Assembly: GCA_017550685.1 (NCBI GenBank) | Contig: JAFZOJ010000078.1 | Span: forward strand, 1 to 64,000 | DNA from: Treponema sp. | Lineage (GTDB): Bacteria; Spirochaetota; Spirochaetia; Treponematales; Treponemataceae | Reading direction: 5' to 3' | Length of the DNA: 64,000 nucleotides | Shown: positions 33,913 to 41,934 of the stretch, one piece after another | Position numbering within the stretch: the stretch's first letter is position 1 | Layout: the number at the start of each line of letters is the position of its first letter | Translations under genes and position numbers: made by a program | The notes under the pieces: generated by a model | Seen by the model: only the letters and a program-made list of their open reading frames with translations | Database searches by the model: none | What the model was told of the DNA's origin: nothing

Positions 33913-33916
33913 AAAT

Positions 33917-33948
33917 AAAAAAACGGTGCAGATTTACACCGTTTTTTT
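33917..33948 (-). terminator. Terminator-like hairpin between tRNA-His and tRNA-Arg
   Basis: AAACGGTG with CACCGTTT around an 8-nt loop, with A-run and T-run on either side, so it can act in both directions. Partial read-through would be needed to express tRNA-Arg from the tRNA-His promoter. Confidence 0.75.
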
Positions 33949-33950
33949 CA

Positions 33951-34024
33951 GGGTGCCTAGTGGGGATCGAACCCACGACAACCAGATCCACAATCTGGCG
34001 CTCTACCGCTGAACTATAGGCACC
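33951..34024 (-). tRNA. tRNA-His (GUG)
   Basis: Acceptor GGTGCCT pairs with AGGCACC (33952-33958 and 34018-34024). The discriminator is C, as expected for tRNA-His. The anticodon loop TTGTGGA gives GUG. The extra G-1 opposite C is not clearly encoded (the next base upstream is C), so it may be added or processed. Confidence 0.94.
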
Positions 34025-34037
34025 GTAAGTGAAAATA

Positions 34038-34066
34038 AATATATCAAAAAAAGGTGCGTGAGTCAA
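34038..34066 (-). promoter_or_regulatory. Sigma-70 promoter of tRNA-His
   Basis: Minus strand: TTGACT (34066-34061), 17-bp spacer, TATATT (34043-34038). Confidence 0.75.
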
Positions 34067-34100
34067 TGGGAGTATAGAATGAGAAATATTTAATTAAATA

Positions 34101-34240
34101 TGGCTCCCAGTCACAAAACGGGGGTCAAAAACGCGGCTTAAGCCGCTTGCCGCTGACTGTTGTAGTGGAACTATTAAATGCCGCTCCCGCGGCATCAACA
34201 GTCAGAGTCATTTTGTCCCCCGTTTTGTTCCTTCGCGCCG
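34101..34240. repeat. Palindromic element, family B, copy 2
   Basis: Inverted relative to 11181-11399. Stems: ACAAAACGGGGG (34113-34124) with 34217-34228; CTGACTGTTG (34153-34162) with 34196-34205; self-complementary GCGGCTTAAGCCGC (34133-34146); GCCGC-TCCC-GCGGC (34180-34193). Unpaired parts such as TAGTGGAACTATTAAATG are unchanged between copies, while paired bases change together. The outer 23-bp repeats of copy 1 are replaced by weaker AT-rich ones. Confidence 0.8.
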
Positions 34241-34339
34241 GATTCATCATAACTATTTATATTTCATTTCATCCTTAATTGTTCTTCAATATTAATATTT
34301 ATTTTCATTTGCGGGCCTAAAAAAAGGTGAAAATAATTC

Positions 34340-34366
34340 TAAACTAAAATTTTCAAATACCGATAA
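34340..34366 (+). promoter_or_regulatory. Sigma-28 (FliA) promoter of flgN-flgK-flgL-fliW-csrA
   Basis: TAAA (34340-34343), exactly 15 bp, ACCGATAA (34359-34366), against the consensus TAAA-N15-GCCGATAA: one mismatch. It lies 41 bp before the flgN start. Confidence 0.85.
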
Positions 34367-34407
34367 ACAACTGATATCCTATAACTATATTTTGTGAGGT
34401 GATATTG

Positions 34408-34845
34408 ATGAAAGGGAATGAAATGGATTTTGAACAGATTCTCGTAAAGGAAGAAGGGATTCTTGATGAGCTGGTGAAGGCTCAGAACCAGCTGCGTAAG
34501 GCTGTTACAGAAAAGAACTGGGAAAGCCTTACTAAGATCATCAATACTATTAATACTGTATCCGGAAACTTTCTTGAGGTAGATGCAGAACGCGAAATTA
34601 TTCAGGATATGATGAAAATGGATGAAGTAAAGCCTTATTTTGAACGTCTTGGCAACATGCGTGCTAAGCTTCTTAAGTGCAAGATTGAAAATCAGGCTTT
34701 GAGTAAATATGTAAACATAACAAAGAACTTTATTCAGGGAGTTGTAGAAGAAGCTCTTCCACAGTCTGGTAATAAAGTTTATTCAAAAACCGGCAAGATT
34801 GTTCAGCCGCAGCCACAGAGTGTAGTGCTGAATATGGACTTTTAA
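34408..34845 (+). CDS. flgN: FlgN-like flagellar export chaperone
   Basis: Probable cytosolic chaperone for the hook-filament junction proteins FlgK and FlgL. The 145 residues are almost all helical (EGILDELVKAQNQLRKAVTEKNWESL; later MRAKLLKCKIENQALSKYVN...FIQGV), with a polar, flexible C-terminus, as in FlgN/YvyG proteins, which share little sequence. The assignment rests on fold-like pattern plus position directly before flgK. The ATG at 34408 has GAGGTGAT 5 bp upstream; a GTG at 34399 is less likely. First gene behind a sigma-28 promoter. Confidence 0.72.
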   Translation: MKGNEMDFEQILVKEEGILDELVKAQNQLRKAVTEKNWESLTKIINTINTVSGNFLEVDAEREIIQDMMKMDEVKPYFERLGNMRAKLLKCKIENQALSKYVNITKNFIQGVVEEALPQSGNKVYSKTGKIVQPQPQSVVLNMDF

Positions 34846-34857
34846 GAGGTAATAGAT

Positions 34858-36732
34858 ATGGGATCAACATTTTCTGGAATTGAATTAGGAAAACGCAGTA
34901 TTATGGCTCAGACCGATGCCATTACAACTGCAGGTCACAATATTGCTAATGCAAATACCGAAGGTTATTCACGCCAGAGAGTACAGATTAAGGAATTTGA
35001 CCCGCTTTACAGGCCTGATATGACTCGTGCAGAACGTCCCGGACAGATTGGACAGGGTGTTGATGTACAGAGCATTACTCGTGTACGCGATGAACTTCTG
35101 GATAAGCGCATTGTTGCACAGGCTAACCAGGAAACCTACTGGCAGACCCGTTCTGACTATTACACAATGCTTGAGCAGATTTACAACGAGCCGGATGATA
35201 TTTCGGTACGCTATAATATGGATAAATTCTGGGAAAGCTGGCAGGAACTGTCGGTAAATCCTGAAAGTCAGGCTGCACGCCAGGCTGTTGTTACACGCGG
35301 TCAGTCTTTGACAGAATCAATTAATCAGAGATGGGAAAGCCTTAAGGGTGTAAGTGATATTGTTGACGGAGATATAGAAGCTACCGTTAAACAGGTAAAT
35401 GATCTTGCCCGCCAGATTGCCGCTTTGAATGCAAGCATTGTTGAATCAAAGGGAGTAGGCGACAGTCCAAACGATCTTCTTGACCGCCGCGACCTTCTTG
35501 TAGATAAGCTCAGCCAGCTTGTAAATGTAACTGTTGATCACCGCGATCCTGATGAATTTGAAGTTCATGTAGACGGACTTGTTCTTGTACAGGGTGGCAT
35601 TGCCCGCGAAATTGGTTTCCAGCTGCGCGATGATGATTCAGGCTACAATAAGCTTATATGGAAAGATACCGGAAAAGACGCTTTCTTTAGCGGTGGTAAG
35701 CTTGGCGCTCTTGTAGAACTGCGCGATGTAGATATCCGTAACGAAATTCAGCAGTTGAATACAATGACAATGAACTTTGCAGACCTTGTAAACGATGTTC
35801 ACCGCAATGCAGTTGGCGCAAATCATGTAACAGGTCTTGATTTCTTTGTTCAGCGTCCATTTGTTGAAAATACAAACGGTAATTTTGACCGTAACGGAGA
35901 CGGCGAGCTTGACAGTTCATACATCTTCCGCTTTACAGGTACAAACGAACTTGATAAAGAACAGCAGGTTGGTTTTGACGGTACAATGAGACTTGCAAGC
36001 ACTGACGGTTATGTAGAAATCAACTACTACCACACAGACACTGTAGAAACTGTAATCAACCGCATAAACGATTCAAACAGCGAGGTTAAGGCTTATCTTG
36101 ACCGCAATAATCACCTTGTTCTCAAGGCTACAACTTCTGTAAGCACAAATAATCCGGACTTTGTAATCCGCCACGTAGAAGATTCAGGATATTTCCTTGC
36201 AAATTATTCAGGAGTACTCGCAGGAACCGGTGCTGCCGGCGCTTACGATTTTGCTCAGGCTGATGCAGTAAATGCTCTGGCTGCTGGTGCTCAGTTTGGT
36301 GTTGCTCCTGTATACAATCCATCGGCTTATATAACAATCAACTCTGCAATTCAGAATGATGTTCAGAATGTTGCAGCAGGTTACTTAAGCCCAAGCGGAG
36401 ATGCTTTTGCAGGTGATGGACGTGCTGCAGTAGAAATTGCCGCAATCCGCAACACAAGCATAATGGTTGGTTCAATGAGAACCTTTGATGATTTCTTTGC
36501 CGACAGCGTTACAAACGTAGGTCTTAAAGGTGAACAGGCAGAAACAAATCATCTTAGCCAGGCCGCCATTATGGATGATCTTAGAAATATGCGCGAGTCA
36601 ATCAGTGGTGTAAACATTGATGAAGAACTTGCAGAAATAATGAAGTTTCAGCACGGCTACAATGCAGCAGCAAAGTTTATTACCGTGTGGGATAGCCTCA
36701 TTGATACAATTATTAATAGATTGGGAGTATAA
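34858..36732 (+). CDS. flgK: Flagellar hook-associated protein 1
   Basis: Joins hook and filament. The 624 residues begin MGSTFSGIELGKRSIMAQTD and contain the rod/hook-family motif ITTAGHNIANANTEGYSRQRV (about 22-42), RVRDELLDKRIVAQANQE, QVNDLARQIAALNASIV and NDLLDRRDLLVDKLSQL, all FlgK features. The C-terminus has GVNIDEELAEIMKFQHGYNAAAKFITVWDSLIDTIINRLGV, the terminal helix that packs in the junction. AGAGGTAAT precedes the ATG. Confidence 0.96.
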   Translation: MGSTFSGIELGKRSIMAQTDAITTAGHNIANANTEGYSRQRVQIKEFDPLYRPDMTRAERPGQIGQGVDVQSITRVRDELLDKRIVAQANQETYWQTRSDYYTMLEQIYNEPDDISVRYNMDKFWESWQELSVNPESQAARQAVVTRGQSLTESINQRWESLKGVSDIVDGDIEATVKQVNDLARQIAALNASIVESKGVGDSPNDLLDRRDLLVDKLSQLVNVTVDHRDPDEFEVHVDGLVLVQGGIAREIGFQLRDDDSGYNKLIWKDTGKDAFFSGGKLGALVELRDVDIRNEIQQLNTMTMNFADLVNDVHRNAVGANHVTGLDFFVQRPFVENTNGNFDRNGDGELDSSYIFRFTGTNELDKEQQVGFDGTMRLASTDGYVEINYYHTDTVETVINRINDSNSEVKAYLDRNNHLVLKATTSVSTNNPDFVIRHVEDSGYFLANYSGVLAGTGAAGAYDFAQADAVNALAAGAQFGVAPVYNPSAYITINSAIQNDVQNVAAGYLSPSGDAFAGDGRAAVEIAAIRNTSIMVGSMRTFDDFFADSVTNVGLKGEQAETNHLSQAAIMDDLRNMRESISGVNIDEELAEIMKFQHGYNAAAKFITVWDSLIDTIINRLGV

Positions 36733-36736
36733 ATCT

Positions 36737-36803
36737 AACGTCATTCCGAACTTGTTTCGGAATCTCTTAATAAAAGATCCTGAAACAAGTTCAGGATGAC
36801 GTT
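36737..36803. repeat. Inverted repeat, GTCATTCCGAACTTGTTTCGG / CCTGAAACAAGTTCAGGATGAC
   Basis: Two hairpin halves (CCGAACTTGTTTCGG and CCTGAAACAAGTTCAGG) bounded by AACGTCAT (36737-36744) and ATGACGTT (36796-36803). This resembles the 'GTCATTCCGAACTTGTTTCGGAATC' repeats dispersed in many bacteria. It sits within the flgK-flgL mRNA. Confidence 0.8.
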
Positions 36804-36822
36804 GTAACAGAAGGAGATATAT

Positions 36823-38067
36823 ATGCATAGAATTTCAAGTAATATGAACAATATGAATACTCAGAGTGCCTTGCGTCTGCAGGAGTCTAAGCTCAACCGT
36901 ACAAATAACCAGATAAGCAGCCAGCAGAAACTTCTTAATCTGCGTGATGATCCTATTGCAGCAGGACACCTTGTTCGCTACCAGTCATATCTTGGCCGCG
37001 TAAAGAACTTTGAAAAAAATGCACTTACTCTTTCTGACGAATTTGCCGTACGCGAAGGCTATATGGAAAACTCCCTCGAAATTATGCAGAGAGTTCGCGA
37101 GCTTGCAGTAACAGGTGCTAACGGTATCTACAACAAGGATGACATGAAAAACATGGCAGCCGAAGTTGATGAGCTTTTGAAGGCTCTTGTTCAAAATGCA
37201 AACGCAATTGATGCAGACGGAAAATCAATCTTTGCAGGAACTAATACAAAGGCAACAGCTTTTGATATTGAAATGGGCAACGTAGAAGGCTCCGGAGTTC
37301 CACTTATTCAGAATGTACGCTACAACGGAAACATTGATGTAAATCAGGTAGAAGTTGATGAAAACAAATATCTTGTAAATGACAATGCCGGAAACAAAAC
37401 CTTCTGGGCAGAAAATCAGCAGATATTCGGTGCCCGCGATGCTTCTCAGTGGCAGGCAAACAGCGACAGTGTAATTGCAATTGACGGTGTAGAAATCAAA
37501 ATCAACGAAGGAGATAACATCTACACTGTAATTAATAAAATCAACAAAAGTGATGCTGCAGTAAAAGCAAGCCTGGATCCTATCCGCAATGGACTTAATC
37601 TTGAAACAACAGATGCTCGCCAGTTGTGGCTCCAGGATGTACAGGGTACTGCCTTGAACGAACTTGGCATGGTTAAAGATGCAAGCCAGCGCCCTCCATA
37701 CAATCTTGGAGACGGAGTTCGTGTTGCAGGTGGTTCAATGTTTGATGCAGTAATTGCATTCCGCAACGCTCTTTTGAGTGGAGATCAGGAATCTATTGGT
37801 GGTCGTGTACTTGGTGTACTTGACCTTGGTATAAACAGTCTGGTTAGCCGTCTTGCTAAATCTGGCAGCGAGTATGAAAGAGCTCAACTTAATGCAACAA
37901 GAAGTTCAAAACTCGCCCTGGATGTTACACAACAGATTTCGCGCGAAGGTGACCTTGATTATACAAAGGCAATTACAGACCTTAAGATGCTCGACTACAC
38001 AAATCAGGCAACACTCAGTAATGCCGGAAAAATGTACAGTTCAACATTGTTGAATTATATGAGATAA
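36823..38067 (+). CDS. flgL: Flagellar hook-associated protein 3
   Basis: The second hook-filament junction protein. The 414 residues begin MHRISSNMNNMNTQSALRLQ, a flagellin-like N-terminal helix (with LNRTNNQISSQQKLLNLRDDPIAAGHLVRYQSYL). The middle (about 150-330) is variable and the C-terminal helix contains TKAITDLKMLDYTNQATLSNAGKMYSSTLLNYMR, as in FlgL. AGAAGGAGATATAT is a strong ribosome site. It lies 90 bp after flgK, with an inverted repeat between. Confidence 0.94.
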   Translation: MHRISSNMNNMNTQSALRLQESKLNRTNNQISSQQKLLNLRDDPIAAGHLVRYQSYLGRVKNFEKNALTLSDEFAVREGYMENSLEIMQRVRELAVTGANGIYNKDDMKNMAAEVDELLKALVQNANAIDADGKSIFAGTNTKATAFDIEMGNVEGSGVPLIQNVRYNGNIDVNQVEVDENKYLVNDNAGNKTFWAENQQIFGARDASQWQANSDSVIAIDGVEIKINEGDNIYTVINKINKSDAAVKASLDPIRNGLNLETTDARQLWLQDVQGTALNELGMVKDASQRPPYNLGDGVRVAGGSMFDAVIAFRNALLSGDQESIGGRVLGVLDLGINSLVSRLAKSGSEYERAQLNATRSSKLALDVTQQISREGDLDYTKAITDLKMLDYTNQATLSNAGKMYSSTLLNYMR

Positions 38068-38088
38068 TAAACAAAGGAAGTAAACAAA

Positions 38089-38532
38089 ATGGAAGTAATG
38101 ACAAAAGCAAAAGGAAGAATTGACATACCGGAAACCCGGATGCTTACAATTCCGGAAGGATTATTCGGTTTCGAAAAGTACACAAAGTTTGCGCTCTGTG
38201 ATTCAGATTACGAGCCTTTCTTGTGGCTGCAGTCGCTTGAGGATATGAATCTTGCATTCTTAATCGTAGATCCGTTCTTAATTTCTAACGATTACGAAAC
38301 AGACATTGACGATGAAACTCTGGCAAAAATCGGAATTGAAAAACCTGAAGATATAATCATAATGACAATAGTTACAGTTCCAAATGACGGATCTGCAATT
38401 ACTGCCAATTTCCAGGGACCGCTTGTTATAAACAAACAGAACAGGCAGTGTATGCAGGTAATATTAAACGACAACCGCTGGACAACTAAGGTAAATATTA
38501 TTGATGCATTGAATGCGAAAGGAGAAAAATAA
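38089..38532 (+). CDS. fliW: Flagellar assembly factor FliW
   Basis: Cytosolic antagonist that binds CsrA and flagellin, linking flagellin secretion to translation. The 147 residues show [46 protein letters not shown], the [10 protein letters not shown] segment and [23 protein letters not shown], the FliW family pattern. It ends on the same base region where csrA begins (TAATG, one-base overlap), so the two are translationally coupled. The pair sits in the hook-junction operon as in Bacillus. Confidence 0.95.
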   Translation: MEVMTKAKGRIDIPETRMLTIPEGLFGFEKYTKFALCDSDYEPFLWLQSLEDMNLAFLIVDPFLISNDYETDIDDETLAKIGIEKPEDIIIMTIVTVPNDGSAITANFQGPLVINKQNRQCMQVILNDNRWTTKVNIIDALNAKGEK

Positions 38533-38777
38533 TGTTAATCCTCTCGCGTAAAATTGATGAAAAAATTAAGATTGGTGAAGACATCACCATTACGCTCATA
38601 GACGTTCACGGAGACCAGGTTAAGATTGGTGTAGAAGCACCAAAGAACGTAAAGGTTTTCCGCCAGGAAGTCTTTGATGCAATCCAGAAAGAAAACAAGG
38701 CTGCCGTTGCTCCTCAGAATGAAAACAATGTGGCACGCGATGCAGTAAGTGCTTTGTCCAAGCTGCTTAAGAAGTAG
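38532..38777 (+). CDS. csrA: Carbon storage regulator / flagellin translational repressor
   Basis: RNA-binding repressor that blocks translation by covering GGA motifs. The 81 residues begin [20 protein letters not shown] and contain [29 protein letters not shown]-like sequence with the RNA-binding arginines (Arg 6 and the VFRQEV segment, Arg 44 region). A 20-residue C-terminal tail follows the core. The likely target is the flagellin leader at 46683-46730 (see that hairpin). Its 3' end overlaps the convergent tsaB by 11 bp. Confidence 0.96.
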   Translation: MLILSRKIDEKIKIGEDITITLIDVHGDQVKIGVEAPKNVKVFRQEVFDAIQKENKAAVAPQNENNVARDAVSALSKLLKK

Positions 38778-39447
38778 TAAGCTTTATTTCTGCTTCACTG
38801 GCACGAAGATATACAGGACCGTCAAAATCCTTCAGAGGAGGGAGCTTGGCGGTTATTTTTTTTTCTGCAAGTGCAAAAAGACAGTCAGTTGTAACAACCG
38901 GTACAGAAAGCTTATGAATTAAAGGCTTGCAGCCTTGAGCCTTGAGCAGCTCTATAAGTTTTACTGCATCTTTTTCAAAGCCTGCAATGTTCAATTCGTG
39001 AATATTCTGCAAACGGTCAATGATAAAAGGAACGTCATAGTCTCCGTCTTCCAGAACAATTTTTCCTGAATGATAAATGCCTGCATAAAACTTATCCTTG
39101 TTTGCGTCAATACAGGCAAGGGTTGGCAAAGTAGAATCTACAAAAGGCCAGGCATATGCTTCCAGCGAAGAGATTCCATAAACCGGAGTTCCAAAGGCAC
39201 ATTCAATCGCCTTGAGCGCACTAATGCCCAGGCGAAGTCCAGTAAAGCTTCCGGGACCAACAGTAAGGGCAGTGTAGTCAAGTTCGTTTTTTGCAAGCCC
39301 GCATTTTTCAAGTACATAATCAATAGCAGGAACAAGTGTTTCGGACTGTCTCATGCCTATATCGTAAATTGCAGTAAAGGTATAGTCTTCGTTTTTGGCG
39401 GCCACAGTCATTCGTGAGCACGCACAGTCAATTGCCAGCGCTTTCAT
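38767..39447 (-). CDS. tsaB: tRNA t6A biosynthesis protein TsaB
   Basis: An ASKHA-fold partner of TsaD in making N6-threonylcarbamoyladenosine at tRNA position 37. The 226 residues begin [19 protein letters not shown] and contain [40 protein letters not shown], the TsaB signature. ATG overlaps the upstream tsaE stop by 4 bp. It overlaps csrA tail-to-tail by 11 bp. Confidence 0.93.
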   Translation of the reverse strand: MKALAIDCACSRMTVAAKNEDYTFTAIYDIGMRQSETLVPAIDYVLEKCGLAKNELDYTALTVGPGSFTGLRLGISALKAIECAFGTPVYGISSLEAYAWPFVDSTLPTLACIDANKDKFYAGIYHSGKIVLEDGDYDVPFIIDRLQNIHELNIAGFEKDAVKLIELLKAQGCKPLIHKLSVPVVTTDCLFALAEKKITAKLPPLKDFDGPVYLRASEAEIKLTTS

Positions 39448-39878
39448 TTTATTTCACCATTATTCCAGTTTTCAATTTCGATAATTCTTGAGCCGTCTTC
39501 CTGTGGAGTAAGCCGCAGAATAATTGTACGCGAAGGAAGTTCATCCATAATTTTTTCGCTCCATTCAATTATGCTCACACCGTCTCCGTAAAGCATATCA
39601 TCGGCACCAAGATTTATAAAGTCTTCGGTTCCTTCAAGTCGGTAAACATCAAAATGATAAAGCGGCATGCGGCCGTAGTATTCGCTTATAAGACAGAAGG
39701 TCGGACTTGTGATTGTGTCGGTTATTTCCAGGGCGCGGGCAATGCCTTTTGTGATTGTAGTTTTTCCGGCAGCCAAAGTTCCCTGCATGGCAATAATGTC
39801 TCCTTTTTTAAGAAGCCTGCCAATTTTTTCACCGAGTTCTATGGTTTCCTGTTCAGTTTTTGTATGGAATGTCAGCAA
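39444..39878 (-). CDS. tsaE: tRNA t6A biosynthesis ATPase TsaE
   Basis: P-loop ATPase of the TsaBDE complex. The 144 residues contain IGRLLKKGDIIAMQGTLAAGKTTITKGIARAL, where the Walker A reads GTLAAGKTT, then SPTFCLISEYYGRMPLYHFDVYRLEG and GVSIIEWSEKI, as in the YjeE family. It overlaps the preceding gene by 7 bp and tsaB by 4 bp. Confidence 0.93.
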   Translation of the reverse strand: MLTFHTKTEQETIELGEKIGRLLKKGDIIAMQGTLAAGKTTITKGIARALEITDTITSPTFCLISEYYGRMPLYHFDVYRLEGTEDFINLGADDMLYGDGVSIIEWSEKIMDELPSRTIILRLTPQEDGSRIIEIENWNNGEIK

Positions 39879-40135
39879 GGTAATTTGCCTTCAACTTCAA
39901 GATTTGTAATATAATCAAGAATTGATTTGCGGATTGGAATAAGAGGATAATCAATAGGGCTTTTTATAGAAAGTGAAAATTCTTTACAGCCAAGCGGATT
40001 CATTTCTATAGAAAACTCTATATCTACATTTGCAGTACGTGCAGTTAAATCAAGTACAGCTGTAGCAGCGTATTTTCTGATGTAAAAAATCTGGACATCC
40101 TCCCTCTCCAGATTCTGCAATTCTAAGACCTTCAT
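39872..40135 (-). CDS. Small conserved-looking protein of unknown function
   Basis: 87 residues, beginning MKVLELQNLEREDVQIFYIRKYAATAVLDL, with alternating hydrophobic residues suggesting beta strands, then a helix (RKSILDYITNLEVEGKLPC). It has no signal peptide and no known motif. It overlaps tsaE by 7 bp and lies 57 bp after the PilZ protein gene, so it is expressed with both. The ribosome site is weak. I cannot assign a function. Confidence 0.6.
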   Translation of the reverse strand: MKVLELQNLEREDVQIFYIRKYAATAVLDLTARTANVDIEFSIEMNPLGCKEFSLSIKSPIDYPLIPIRKSILDYITNLEVEGKLPC

Positions 40136-40192
40136 ATTAATTAGCTATAGAATAATAAAAAAATCAAATTTTTACAATAATGCACTTAAATT

Positions 40193-41320
40193 TTATATTT
40201 CATACTTAAATGCATAAGCGTTGATTTTGTTTTTGGATTCAAGATCTATCTTTAAAAACTGGATATGAAGATTATATGTTTGGTCTATAAGCTGTCGGGT
40301 TCGTCTTATAATTCCTATTATGTGTTCATCCAGATTCATTGATGGAATTCTTATTGTAAGATACTGTTTTTCTTTAACCGGCAGCTTTGTCTTGATACAG
40401 CATCCTCCGGAAGAAATATTTGTAACGCGTCCTGGATATTCCTTTGGAGCAATAACATATTCGTCTTCGTTATTCTTGATTGCTTTTTTAGTACGTTCTT
40501 CCGGTTTTGCAGGTCGTGCAGGATGGAAAATACATTCTGTATCAATAGATTCACGTTTAGAATTTCGGTGAGCCTGATTTAAAAGATCTTCTGAGTGTGC
40601 AATTATAAGGTATATTTTACCGTCCGGGTTAGTCTGATATCTCATGGCCCTGGAAGTAAAATGATAGGTCATTCCGTTCTGAGCCTTGGTAATAAATCTT
40701 AATCTTTCCAAAAGCGGTGGTTTTAAGTTAGGGTTATCATACATGAATTTTGGAATTTCAAGTGCAAGAAAATCCTGAGTATTGCTCTTAACATAAAACG
40801 GAAACTGTTCACTTTCGTGTGTAAGGTAGAATACAATTGCTTCGGGTATAAGCTGCTTTGTAGAAAGAAGGTTTTTTGTAGCAGCCGAAATTTTTTCAAT
40901 ATTAAAGTCAAGGCGGAAGAAAATATCAATGTCCTTTGGAGTTGCGTTGTGCTCCTTAAGGTAAAAATAAAATTCCTTAAGCTTGGCAAAAAAAGGCTCC
41001 GGTTCCTTGATGTAATAATTGATGTTTGGAAGCTTCTGGATGCGGCACATATTCCAAAGCATGTCTTCTTCTTCCGAAGAAAGCCTGTTGTCCTCTATGA
41101 ATTTTTTTACATCCTTATAAGTCGAAACTCTTGAAAGCTGCTTCTGGATATATTTTTCTGATTTCTTATAATCAAGAAGATGCTTGGTAAGGAACCAGAA
41201 TCCACCTACAAGTGCTGCTACAAGTACAACACCAAGAATATAAATTCCAATTGGAAAACTTGCACGGGCGCTTAATGGCGAAGAACCAATTTGAAAAAAT
41301 ATAGCAGAATCCATAATCAA
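40193..41320 (-). CDS. Membrane-anchored PilZ-domain protein (c-di-GMP effector candidate)
   Basis: 375 residues: a short N-terminal segment, one transmembrane helix (about 23-45, GIYILGVVLVAALVGGFWFL), a cytosolic helical middle part with KKFIEDNRLSSEEEDMLWNM, a further mixed domain, and a C-terminal PilZ domain (about 270-375). The latter has an EERTKKAIK basic stretch that could serve as the RxxxR motif, and VTNISSGGCCIKTKLPV as the (D/N)xSxxG motif. PilZ domains bind c-di-GMP. Position beside fliD and the flagellins suggests a role in motility control. In T. pallidum a protein of this kind lies at the same place, by my recollection. Confidence 0.8.
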   Translation of the reverse strand: MIMDSAIFFQIGSSPLSARASFPIGIYILGVVLVAALVGGFWFLTKHLLDYKKSEKYIQKQLSRVSTYKDVKKFIEDNRLSSEEEDMLWNMCRIQKLPNINYYIKEPEPFFAKLKEFYFYLKEHNATPKDIDIFFRLDFNIEKISAATKNLLSTKQLIPEAIVFYLTHESEQFPFYVKSNTQDFLALEIPKFMYDNPNLKPPLLERLRFITKAQNGMTYHFTSRAMRYQTNPDGKIYLIIAHSEDLLNQAHRNSKRESIDTECIFHPARPAKPEERTKKAIKNNEDEYVIAPKEYPGRVTNISSGGCCIKTKLPVKEKQYLTIRIPSMNLDEHIIGIIRRTRQLIDQTYNLHIQFLKIDLESKNKINAYAFKYEI

Positions 41321-41326
41321 ATCTCC

Positions 41327-41923
41327 TTACACTAACTTTTGTAATGATTGAGAAATTGCCTTTAATCTTGGACAGATTTCGTATTCTGATAAATCCCCGA
41401 TAAGCACTGTATCATTATTTTGAAGCGCAAGTTCAAAATCCTTAAGGACCGGTGCAAACTCATTAAAGAACTCTGTAAAGTTTTTGCCGTCAATCTGGGC
41501 GTTTCCAAAATCCTGTGGGAACAGCGAAGCAAGGGCTGCAACATGACAGAACTGGTCAATGCTTTCTGCAACAGTTTTAATTGATTCGCTTACTTCCTTG
41601 GTTTTGCCACTCTGCAATGAAACAGGAACGTCTTCCATTTTGGTAGAAAGCTCTTCAAAAAGGCCGGCAAGCTTTTCAAAGGATTCGTGTATTTCTTTTT
41701 TGGTTACAACTGAAAATTCAAATTTAGTATCGCTGCCCAAAGGAAGCGCAGAAGTTTTTTCAAAATCTTCGGCAGTTACAGTTTTTCCGTCTACCACAAT
41801 ACCAATAACAGCAGAATCGTTGTCATCACAATATTTTGCAAAAGGCGTTAAGATGTCTCCGATTGTTTTTTCGTTTTCAAGCTGAATGTCTGCCTGAACG
41901 CCATTGATATAGAAACTAACCAT
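41327..41923 (-). CDS. Unknown protein between fliD and the PilZ gene; possible flagellar chaperone
   Basis: 198 residues, soluble. The first 75 residues (VSFYINGVQADIQLENEKTI, VIGIVVDGKTVTAEDF) read like a small beta-grasp or ubiquitin-like fold; the rest is helical (ESFEKLAGLFEELSTKMEDV; KTVAESIDQFCHVAAL). No FliS or FliT is evident in the window. The gene lies 11 bp after fliD and 6 bp before the PilZ gene, so a part in filament-cap export or assembly is plausible. I do not recognise a named family. Confidence 0.6.
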   Translation of the reverse strand: MVSFYINGVQADIQLENEKTIGDILTPFAKYCDDNDSAVIGIVVDGKTVTAEDFEKTSALPLGSDTKFEFSVVTKKEIHESFEKLAGLFEELSTKMEDVPVSLQSGKTKEVSESIKTVAESIDQFCHVAALASLFPQDFGNAQIDGKNFTEFFNEFAPVLKDFELALQNNDTVLIGDLSEYEICPRLKAISQSLQKLV

Positions 41924-41934
41924 GAATATCCTCC

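Noticed and set aside
33366-34019. Several short open frames over the tRNA cluster
   Set aside because: They translate tRNA sequences; the cloverleaf structures explain the region.
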